Of a stretch of DNA of 64,000 nucleotides, positions 33,601 to 45,600 are shown piece by piece. The DNA is from Hippasteria phrygiana (taxonomy: Eukaryota; Echinodermata; Asteroidea; Valvatida; Goniasteridae): contig JAZGUH010000696.1 of the NCBI GenBank assembly GCA_037893225.1, positions 248,001 to 312,000 on the forward strand, given 5' to 3'. The notes under the pieces were generated by a model. The model saw only the letters and a program-made list of their open reading frames with translations. It searched no databases and was not told the origin of the DNA. Position 1 is the stretch's first letter. Every line of letters begins with the position of its first letter. The translations under genes were made by a program, and so were the position numbers.

Positions 33601-36600
33601 AAAGAAAACTGGTAAGAATGGGAATCGAACCTGCGACCTCCGGAATATCGTACCGGCGCTCTACCAACTGAGCTGGCTTGCCCTATGTTGGCGGTCTCCC
33701 AAATTGTCGGTATCTTTGTTCGGGTGGGCGCTAGTCAGAAGTCATAAACCCATAATGCCGTATAGCCAGGGATCACGCCCAATTTTACGATACAACCCGG
33801 GAAGCGACATTGTGGGGATCACTCAATAAACTTATACTTCGTCAAACAAAATAAAATCGATACAATCACCAATCCCAAATGCTTTTGTCTTCGAGAAAAC
33901 AGCACCTGCAGACCTCCAAAAACGAAGTAGTTTATTTCAATTTCAGAAATCGAAATAAGAACACAATGAATATGCACAAAACCACTATTAAAGTAGAAAG
34001 TTTTTTCAGCTTTTTGTTTAAATTTCATGTAGGCCTATGTTGAATTACACCAAAAAGTAACGGACACAGCTTCTGCTGTCAGCCCTACCAATGCTATATC
34101 ATAATTTGTAAACAGAAACGTAATTAACAACGGCACACCCAGGATTAGTCGGGGAGGGGGGTTGGGGGCGATGATTATTTCACAAATTGTTCCAAAATGT
34201 TGGCCACCAATTTTTCCCCCTGAAAATAATTAACTTGTTTGACTCTTGACGTTAGCCCTAACTCCCACGAGGTATTATTTGAGCACCCTGCCAAATGCAA
34301 CAGAATGCAACACAGCTGAAATAGGAACCCTGGCAAATGCGCATCAGACCAGGAGATATGCCTTGACTGCTAAGTGCAACAACTTTTTACTTTTTACTTT
34401 TTGGTGCATTCTGTTGCATTCAGCAGGGTTAGGGTTAGTGGCGCTTTTTACACCTGTATTATACTGTAATATACCTGTAATATGCCACTTATACATCGCC
34501 GCCGCCATATTCGTGCGACTAAAAAATAAACACAAATATAAAAACAAACCCACAGTAGGCATATAGAGGATTTAGTTCTTCAACAGATTCCAGAGAAATT
34601 CTCATAATTCTCTGACCTATAGACCTTTCTATCGGCAACCCGTGGTTGGCACATTTTGGCAAAGTGTGGAGGGTCCAACACTACAAAAATGAAGAATATA
34701 TCAGACAGTGGCTAACTTGTTAAATTCTTGGGCTGCAGATACCTTTGTCCCTTGTTTACAAAAAGGTGAGCATGCGCAGTACTATTACAGAATGGCATGG
34801 AGTGCGGTGAAATCAAGATGGGTGATAATAAAGGTAGAAAACTCTCAACCCCCGGATATAGGTACGAGTTAATACCCCAATGGGCGGGTAACTGTGCCGA
34901 CTACACTGCAGAAACAGTGTTTAGCAAATAAACACTTTTCTATACACCCATTCTTGCTATCAGGTAAACACGTTTACATACTAGGCCTAAACATTGTTTA
35001 GGGTATATATTGACGGATAGTGTTTAGTCATTGAACATTAAGGCATTGGACACTATAATGTTTAGCTTCGAAACTAACTTACAAATTGATAGCAAGATTT
35101 AATTGCTAAACACAGTTTTTAGAGTGTATGTGAGCTATCAGCGTGAGATGTCATTAAATCCAGCCAGGCCACACCATTTTGTATAGACGAATCCAATCAA
35201 ACTTTTATGGGCAGGAGAAATACGACCATGAAAGGGGCCCTCCGACCTGTATTCCAACAAAGAGCAGTGATGGGAATATTGGTCAAGACATTTTTGCCCG
35301 TAATTGTGACGAGAACCAACAAATTAATTCCATTACAATCAATTTGGCCATATTTCGGGAAGAACTTAAGAGGGTCAAGTAAAAATAGCGCAGGATGGTG
35401 AAAGCCAAATAAAGCCTGACACTGACGTTTTCAAGGATAAAATAAAGAGGGGCGTCAGGAAAGAAAGAGTCGGCAATGAAAAGAAAAACAAACCAGTTTC
35501 CGCGGTTAAAATTTAATTGCCACAGGTATTTAGAAGACGTTCATTTTAATAAACAATCGTTTTTCATCGCCAATACAGTGCAATGCAATGCAATTAAAAA
35601 AATAATTCCATACTTTCCAGAGGTACATCAAATTGAATTACGTGAAGCAACGTAATAACAAAGTAAGAATGCATATCTGAGATTCTATACGACTTAAAAT
35701 AATGGAGGGTGAAAAGTATGGGACTGTTTATGTAAGCCGAGGCTTGTAGAGAACAGCCAAGGGGCGGATCTAGAGGGGGGTTGTGGGGGTTGCACCCCCC
35801 CCCCCCCCCCCTTGGGCTGCTGAGCAAAGTTGTGATGAGCAATGCTAAACCACATCCTTGTTACCAGTGGGTATACCGCTGGTCCATACACTGTACCGGC
35901 ATAGGCGGATACAACCCCTCCCTAAATGAAAGGCTAGATCCGCCCCTGATCAGCCTTTACGGACAGTTTAAAGGAAACATGCTTCTCAAACTGGCCGGAT
36001 CACATTTTATTTCATAAATAAATTCATTTATATGTATTAAATGTGAATTAAAAGCCAAACTGGTTCAAGTGAAGTTTTAGTGTGATTATTTGCCGCTCAA
36101 AAATTGACACCCCCCCCCCCCCTTTGGAATTTGTTGAGACTCAAATTGAGGGCGCTGTTCGTGACGTAGACCGAGGCGCCGAATCGACTCATAGTCTGGA
36201 CCCGGCCCGTATACACTAGGTCTACACGTGCAATTTCGTAAGTTGCAACAACAACTAACATCGAACTTACCCTGATTTTCTCCCTTTTAGCGAAGGCTTC
36301 TCGAGGAATGGGCCGTTTAACTGCTTTCGCCTATATCTTACTCACATCTGGGAACTTTGTTGGTATGGCAGTGGACTTGAGCATATTTTTAATGGTCATC
36401 CCAAAGGATTTGAAAATACCAATATCGAAACACGACGGCTCAAAGTGGTCGCCATAACGCTGAGAAGCTGCTGGGGCCGGACCACTACGCTCTTGTCACC
36501 TTCACTTTCGCCGTCCAAATTCTCCGATATTTCGCATCAGTTGGAAATAAATGAAGGCTTACTCCATCCGTAGTTGTTTTGCTGCACCCAGCAGCCACAC

Positions 36601-39600
36601 ACCTTGTCGGCATGGCAGAAAAACACTATATTTTGCTTAGATTTTGGACGAAGAATTTTCGCTGTACAATGTACACACAATGCATACCCGTGATGAATGG
36701 GTAATGTGCCTCGATCTACGTCACACACTTATGTTAATAAGGGTCCCACTCAGGGGGCGGAGTAGCTTGGACAAACATTTTCAATTTTTTTTTTCTCATA
36801 TTTAATCTGGGAAATAATTGTCTCTGGACACAAAATATCATTGTCAAGATAATACTTTATTGTTTTAAGCAGGAATAATGCAATATAAATCCTAAATCAT
36901 GTTTCCTTTAAAGTATTACCGCCAAAACGAACGCCTGTCGCCTTCTAACTTACTCCTTATTTTAGGGCCAAATTTCGCCTAATATAGTGTTTAATTTTAA
37001 CTGAGGGTAACCACGTGGTTCTCATATCATGTACAAAATTTAAAAAAGAAGCATATTGATACATGTAGTTAAAAATGAGCGTGTTTTGGCATAATTTTCA
37101 GCTTGTATTGTTTTAAATTTGCTTATCTCTAGTAGCTTTTGCCACGACAAGGAACGGTTTTGGGACGAACAAAATAAGAATTATTTTATTCGAAAAACCC
37201 AATAAGAAGTTTCCCATTGAGATCATACGGAAATAAAGACACGGTCCGGGAAGAAATGCTGGCGGTCTGAGACCGCTAAAATAGAGCGCCAGCACGGTGT
37301 TCCGGAGGTCGCAAGTTCAAATCCCACCTTTGTCGATTCTCTTTGTTCTTGGCAAATATTATACGAGGAGGGATACTGTGAAAATCATAGTACTTTATAA
37401 TTTTTAACCATGGCAACAAATTTGAAAAGCATAGTCCCGCCCTTCCTCAAAGCCCCTGAAACTGTGCCAGCTTCAGATAATTTTAACCTAGGGTAGAACA
37501 ATTGTCGGATTTATTGCCATAGCATCTTAAACATCGCATGTTATTGATTTTTTCAAGTTTTGTTAATATTTTCAACAACAAAAGATACGCGAACAATTTA
37601 TGAAGATTTTCTTTGGAAAATAGAAATACCTCTTAAATAATTCGAGTTTTGATATCTTAGATGGTGACAACCAGAAAACCATAGAAATTTAATGCAATCA
37701 TGCATGACGTATATGTCCTGTGATTGCATACAATTTTTTTCAAAAATAAATCATCTAACCCGCTGTTGAGTATACTTTGATGGGACAAAATGTTATGGAT
37801 ATGATGAGAAGACGTCAATCATAATTAGAACGACTCATGCACCGGTACTGAATGAATAGGGAGGGTCCAGGGGTGAGTTTGCTTTGTTTGTTTGTTTGTT
37901 TGTTTGTTGTGGTATTGGGGTGTTTGTTTGTTTGTTGGGGTGTTTGTTTGTTTGTTGAGGTGTTTGCTTGTATTTCTTTCACGCCAACATTAGTGTTTTT
38001 TTATTCCGTTGTGTATTTGTTTGCATTTAATGTACATTGTCTCAGAACAGGTTCAATCGGAGACCCTTTTTGTTTTTACGGTAAAACAAACGCTAGTCCT
38101 GAAACACCCCCCCCCCCCCGCAAAAGTTTCTGGATCCGCCCCTGTGAATACACGATTTTCCTCTTATGTGTAGATACATTTTACAAATTTGTCGGCAGGT
38201 TTTGGTCTGTTGGAATCTGGAATGGTCTCCAGAAAGAATGAAGTGAACATCATGGTCAAGAATGCTGTGGACGTCATCTTCGGTGGACTGACGTACTGGA
38301 TTTTCGGATTCGGCTTCAGCTTCGGAACCGGGCCAGGCTCCAACGCGTTTTGTGGTGCGTTGTTTAGGACCACCTCAAATGATTGTTTTCTAATTTAAAA
38401 AATCCAAATGGGATGGGGATGTTTAGGCGCGATTCCTGTCAGTGTTTCTTTTTGTTTCTTTTTAAATTAGATTTTTAAAGATTTCAAGGTTTTTTTTAAG
38501 GTGAGGACAGTTTTTGACATGAACCTGAATTGCATTAATTATGTCCTAATGCTAAACTGGAAGGGTGATCAGCTTTATAAGGCTAAAGTTCATAATTGTA
38601 TGTCAACTGTTTTCGATTTTTGATAGAATTGAATGTCCACACTGTGTTTACATATACAAATGTTCTGAGCAGACGTGTGTTTAAAGGCTATTTAAAGCGC
38701 CACCACTTCAAAACTGGGGCCAATTTCATAGAGCTGCTTAAGCACAAAATTTGCTTAAGCACAAAAACACCTTGCTAAATAGAATCAGGTTACCAGCTAA
38801 AACTTCATGTGGTATATATTGATTGTGACTGGTATTTAGCTGTTGTTTGCTTAGCATAAAAATCACATGGAATTTTTGCTGGTAACCTGATTTTACTAAG
38901 CAAGGTTTTTTTGTGCTTAAGCAAATTTTGTGCTTAAGCAGCTCCATGAAATTGGCCCCTGGTCCTTAAGCTTTTCAAAATATTTTGCATAAGCCGTTTC
39001 GCGGATACCGCCATCTTTACTCGATACCGCCATCTTTATAGGGGGCAAGCGCAAAATCCAATGCATGAACTCCATGGAGATTAGTGGCATGTGTGATGCA
39101 CTTCGTGCATGCGCAAGCCAATCGAGCAAAGATGGCTGTATCCGCGGAACAGCTTATGGCCAAAGGGTTACTTTTTTTTTAACGCAGATTTACAATTTGG
39201 TCAGCAAAAAAAGAAAAATGAAAACAGAAAGCTGCTTTCTATATTGTGATTTCTGCAATTCTTTCTTATTTCCTTCTTGGTCAGGTATTGGGCATTTCTT
39301 CACCGATTCGACAGATCCTGAGGAAATGGGATGGATCTTCGCTCAATTTGTGTTTCAGGCTTCATTCGCCACCACAGCAACAACCATAGTCTCCGGTGAG
39401 ATGGGAACTTGTATCCAGGTGGGGAGGGGGGGGGGGGCTTTGCACTGCCAAATATTTCCCAAATTTCCCCCTCCTCCCATTGTAAAAACATTTTGAAATC
39501 TAAGGGTGCATGTGCCATGGGATGTTTCCATCGATTGTGAGATGCTGGTGCTTTCAGTGCATAAACAAAAGGGAAAATGTCTCCGCGGGGTATAAGTTGC

Positions 39601-42600
39601 TCCCTACCCCCTCCATTTTTTTTATTGGAGGTCGCCCAATACAAGGCTAAAAGCCACTCTTGGTAAAGGGCTGCAACAAAGGTGGTGGGGTTGGCCACGT
39701 TTTAGGTTGCCAGCCCTACCACCCTTGGTTTTCCTGGGTCCAGATCTAAATTCATGTGAAGGATAAATCTTCAGTAGCAAAGAAATCGTCCCAATTTTCA
39801 GACCTATAGACAGAGTTGGAGTCGAGTCCCTGCAAGTCCTTGCACAAGTACTTTCGCAAGCCCAGTCAGAAGTCCTTTCATAAAGCCAGTCGCAAGTAAC
39901 TGGATGAACAATGACAAATGAATGCCTTTGTCAAAGCTCATTTCAATAGCTTGTGATTGGGATTAGGACTGGAGTGCTTGTGATTGACTTGCAGGGACTT
40001 GTGATGGACTCGACTACATCTCTGCCTATATAGACCTCGGCGGGGTAACGTCCACCGTTGGTGAGACCAAGTCACCTTCCCCACTTAGCTGGGCAACGAT
40101 AAGAACAATCCTGGATCTAGAAATGTACGTGTTAAATGCATTTAAATAAATATGAAGGGTGAGAAGATACGAAATCCTCCAAAAACAAATTCAGGAATGG
40201 TTCCTTTTGGGGGGGGGGGGGGGGGGGGGGGGGGCTATGAAGGGGTTTCCCCTACATTATACAAAGAATGTTATTCCCCCTCCGAAAGAAATTCTGCTTA
40301 ACTAAATGTTCTCGAGTGTAGGGCCTATGCCTTGATTTTGTTTTGAAAACTATTCAAAATATACCAAAATATAATCAAAATCCTGCTGTTTCTTTATGGC
40401 ATTTGCTGCTTTTGCGGGTTAGTTTTTGTAATTTTTTTTTCTATATTCAGCTACAATCGAGATACATAACAGCCCCTCTCCCTGTCAAATTATAAGAAGA
40501 AAGTGTTTTGTAATTTGTTTGCCGGAATGAATTCTCCACTTTTTATTTCTCTGAACGACTCCTCGGCCCCTCGTCACTCAAACCGTGACAAAGCCTCCAT
40601 ACATAGGGGAAAGAAATGTAAAACCTTGACCGCTATTGTGATAGATAATTTATCTTTTACCAAATTTGTCGCATATTGGATCCGTTGTGCGTCGCGCGAA
40701 GAAGCATTGTCTTTTTCAAATTTGTTCGGCCGTGGTTGATTTTCTGTCGAACGATAAGAAAGAACCGTGTTGCAGTTGATTGCTTCCGTGCCGTTCTAAT
40801 TAGAGACAATTAGGGACCATTCGATTTGATACGCGTACGGGGTACGTATGCGGCTCGGAAAAAATCGCTTATTAAATCCCCATTTTGTGTGATAATTTCA
40901 TCAGTTTTACATTATACATTTCAACATCTTTATATGAGATGTAAATTGCCGATAGTGTACCAGATGAAATAGCAACGCAAAATGGTGATTGAATATGCGA
41001 CTTTTTCGAGCCGCATACGTACCCCGTACGCGTATCAAATCTAATGGTCCCTAATAGGGACCATTATATTTAATACGCGTGCGGATGCGTATGCGGCTCG
41101 GAAAATGTCACCTATATATTAAATCACCATTTTGCATTGTTATTTCATCTGGTACACTATTGGACATTTACTTCTCAAATCAAAATGTTGAAATGCATAA
41201 TGTAAAGACTGATGAAATTGTAACGCAATATGGGGGTTTAAAAGGCGACTTTTTCCAATCCGCATACGCATCCCGCACACGTATCAAATTGAATGGTCCC
41301 TATTACCTTGATGGCTTTACGTAACGGTTGACAAACCTTTCAGCGTGGCGTGCTTGCATTTTGAAGCAGAGAAAAAGAAGAAGTGCGTCATTGATTTGGG
41401 TTAGTGGCGTAAATCCGTGTCGGCGAGTGTGGGTGGGGGTGACCAAAATCCCGGCCGATTAAAGAAATTAGAAAAGCGTCGGTGGGGGGGGGGGGGGGGG
41501 GATGGGGGGGGTGGGGGGGGGATGGAGACAATATGATACCAGGGGCGCTGCTGTTCATAATACAAAGGTGTGGTTACCTTATGTAGGCTGTGTACATCTT
41601 GTAAAAACGTTGGGATAACTCATAATTGGACAACTGTTATTTACCCAACATTGTTATTAATTTACCACAGTGTTGGTTAATTCAGGTAAAAATGGTCTAA
41701 TTATTGGGAAGAATTTGCCCAAGATTTTGGGTTGTTCATATGTTGCTCAACATTGGGCAAAATATCAACCCATTTTGACCAACTTTTTTTTACAGTATGC
41801 CCCTATGTACAACGGTACATTTAAAGTTTTTGTACGGTTTGTTTTCCGTTTTTTATACATTTTGACTGTCGGAAATTAGCATTTTGTTGTTTCTCACCAC
41901 ACAAATCTGGGGGGATGATCCAATGGCCCATCCCCCCGGTCAAAAGGGGGGGGGGGAGAATACCCCCATTACCCCGTGAATTACGCCCATGATTTTGGCA
42001 CACATTTTTACAAATGATTTGCAATCAGTATGTACATTATAAATTAACAAATTAAATATACTGCAATTTGTCATGCATGGGCAACCCAAATTTATGTTTG
42101 AGGAAATTCTGCGAAATAGTTAAAGGAAACATGATTTAGGATTGATATTGCATTATTCCTGCTTAAAACAATAAAGTATTATCTTGACAATGCTATTTTG
42201 TGTCCAGAGACAATTATTTCCCAGATTAAATATGAGAAAACAATTTTTGAAAATGTTTGTTCAAGCTACTCCGCCCCCTGAGTGGGACCCTCATTAACAT
42301 AAGTGTGTGACGTAGATCGAGGCACATTACCCATTCATCACGGGTATGCATTGTGGGTACATTGTACGGCGAAAATTCTTCGTCCAAAATCTAAGCAAAA
42401 TATAGTGGTTTTTCGGCCATGCCGACAAGGTGTGTGGCTGCTGGGTGCAGCAAAACAACGACGGATGGAGTAAGCCTTCATTTATTTCCAACTGATGCGA
42501 AATATCGGAGAATTTGGACAGCGAAACTGAAGGTAACAAGAGCAAAGTGGTCCGGCCCCAGCAGCTTTTCAGCGTTATGTAGCGACTTTGAGCCGTCGTG

Positions 42601-45600
42601 TTTCGATACTGGTATTTTCAAATCCTTTGGGATGACCATTAAAAATATGCTCAAGTCCACTGCCATCCCAACAAAGTTCCCAGATGTGAGTAAGATATAG
42701 GCGAAAGCAGTTAAACGGCCCATTTCCCGAGGAGCCTTCGCTAAAAGGGAGACAATCAGGGTAAGTTCGATGTTAGTTATTGTTGGAATTTACGAAATTG
42801 CACGTGTAGACCTAGTGTGTGTATACGGGCCGGGTCCAGACTATCGAGTCGATCCATGAATTTCGGTGCCTCGGTCTACGTCACGAACAGCGCCCTCAAT
42901 TTGAGTCTCAACAAATTTCCAAAAGGGGGGGTCAATTTTTGAGCGGCAAATAATCACACTAAAACTTCACTTGAACCAGTTTGGCTTTTAATTCACATTT
43001 AATCCATATAAATGAATTTATTTATGAAATAACATGTGATCCGGTCAATTTGAGTAACATGTTTCCTTTAAGGCTAAGCGAAAGTTTTACCAAAAATGGT
43101 TTCTGATCGCGGACTACAATTAGCTGGAAATTATAGTCGCCCAGCTGAACTAACCAACATATACGTGAAATAGACATGTGAATGTTTGAGCTAGCGTCAT
43201 CAACAGAGTTACAAGAAAATATTGAAAACTGTTGCTTTTTTACAGTACGTTTGTACACGTTTAAGTTTATTAGGTTTATTTCCAAATAAATTGAAACAAG
43301 CCATAGCATTTTTGGAGATCTTCCGATACAATTTTTTTGGGCGGAAATATTTCAACTTGGTTTTTGATAATGACCAGAGCTAGACCATAATCTAGCATCA
43401 AAACCAAAACACATGTGTATCGTCACCAGTGACGTAACTTGGATTGATTTTGCGGGGACGTTTTATCCCGAGTGCACCAATTTAGAGGGCATCAAGGAGA
43501 AGAAATACGATAGACTGGCTCCCGGTTCCCTTCATTATTGGAAGCGGGTAATAATAGTACTACTAACTAACACAAGCCTGGCAGAATTTTGCGGGATTTA
43601 TGCTAATTCGGGGTTTGTATACCGGTAATGTATTGCGGTGTTTTTAATCGCCGCAAAAACACAAGTAGGTTACATTTAACAAAACAAATTCTCTATGATT
43701 CAAACCCGTTTTTAAGAATTAGAACAGCATGCACTCTTAAAAATTTGAAAATATTACAGCGCATGCGCTCACGAGGGCCAATCAAAGGTGGCTTATCCGT
43801 ATTAGCTACAACACGTTCATATTTAACTGTTGATTTTCATTTTTTGCCTTTTTAAAGATATAAGATCAAAATGTGGCTACTTTTCCGTAAAAATGAAAAG
43901 TCTTGGCTAAAAATCGATATCAGGCAATGTAGCCTCAAATTTGGCCCCAAATAAGACATGCATGCAAAACCACGAGTAACCTAACAATAGAAAAGTATTT
44001 ATGAAAAACGACAGTTAAATGTAAACGTGTTCTACCAGCCCCAATAATTGGGGGAGGGTATCCGTCTAATAAATACAGTTGATCTACAATTGCATTCTAA
44101 AATCTTGATGGTGGTGTGTTTTTTTTGTTTTTGTTTTTTGTTAGGTGTTTGTTTGTTTGTTTGTTTGTTTAGGCGCGATGTACTCGTGGGCATAGCCTCA
44201 GTTGGAGGGGACGTCCCCGTAGTTATATTTACATTTTCCAAATCCATTTTGTCGTGATTGGAAGCAATTATCGAAAGAACCAAGGCATGACTAAGTGTCT
44301 TTCAATGGGAGGTTTTAAATGAGTTCAGCAAAAATCCTTGACTTCTTGATAGACAACACACACATAGCGGGTCTCGTCGATATAAAATATTCATGTCCGA
44401 CCGCGCGAAATGACAAATTCCGCTTCTCAGAATCCAGCGAAACGAATAATCCGCAATCAGCCGAAACTCAATCAGTGAAATTGAATGAGGTTGGAGCTCA
44501 ATGAGAATAGTCGTCGTTGCCGTGGATATGGGATGGGGGGGGGGGGGGAGTGAACTTATTGTCTTGTATTTATGAGGAATGTGATGCATGCAGCTCTTAG
44601 CAGTGAATAAATTGCATTTCAAATTTTAGCCAAATAAGATTCAGATCTTAACAAGCTGTTAATGCTTTCTAGCTATACACTTGCGGAGAGCTCGTTCATC
44701 ACGCCGTTTTCACAAAAGGGAAGAGGACCTTTCTTTCTCGTGCTATTTTTAGATCCTGCATTTTGTTTTGCCCCGAATTTTGTCAAGCTTTGAAGACCCC
44801 ATATTAATTAAAACATGTATTAAGCATCGACTGTTACAGGCATTTTCTCATATTTGCAAATCCGCCCATTTCGGAAAATTGCAACAATGACCAATCATGT
44901 ACACTGCCTTTAAATATTGCCCACAGATCTTTATTATTATATTGACATTACCGCAGATGTCACTCGGAATGGCACTGCGCATGCGCGTCATGAGTTTTAA
45001 CCGCGGTGGCTTTTTCTGACCTAGGATTTATCAAGAATCGTCTAGGGATCTAAAGGTCAGGGAAATAGACCAGTTCAGTGTTGGACCCGGAAATGGTCAA
45101 TAGTGACACTGACTACCATAATCTGACCCCGTGTGCGTCAAATGTGACTCTGCATGGTCCTGTTATGTCTCCTTACTGCAGGTGCGATGGCCGAGAGAAC
45201 TAAACTGGAGGCCTACTGCGTCTTCTCGTTGGTCAACACTCTCATCTATTGCTTCCCAGCCCATTGGATTTGGTCTGAGGATGGCGTCTTTGCTCGAATG
45301 GGTGCCATCGATATCGCTGGAGCCGGTAAAACCTGTAATATTTTACTATACCCGTTGTAAATTAATAAAATCTGGGTAATTTTAAAATTTATATTGGCGT
45401 GATTTTAACCTCCTGTAATATTATGGTGGGCTGGGGAAATTCATCACCGCTGGTGCTATTTGTCTAAAAGTCGTCGCTGCGGGCAGCAAACAAATCGACG
45501 TCATAGGACGAACTCCCCTTTTGTGTCTTGTGCTAGACACAAAAGGGGAGTACGTCCTATGACGTCAAATTGTTTGCTGCCCGCAGCGACGACTTTTAGA

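Noticed and set aside
34425..34440. Telomere-like GGGTTAGGGTTAG
   Set aside because: Only two units; part of a small inverted repeat, not an interstitial telomere array.
42327..42723. Minus-strand ORFs (72 and 81 codons) opposite the THAP segment
   Set aside because: They are antisense shadows of the THAP frame; the same shadows appear in the other two copies.
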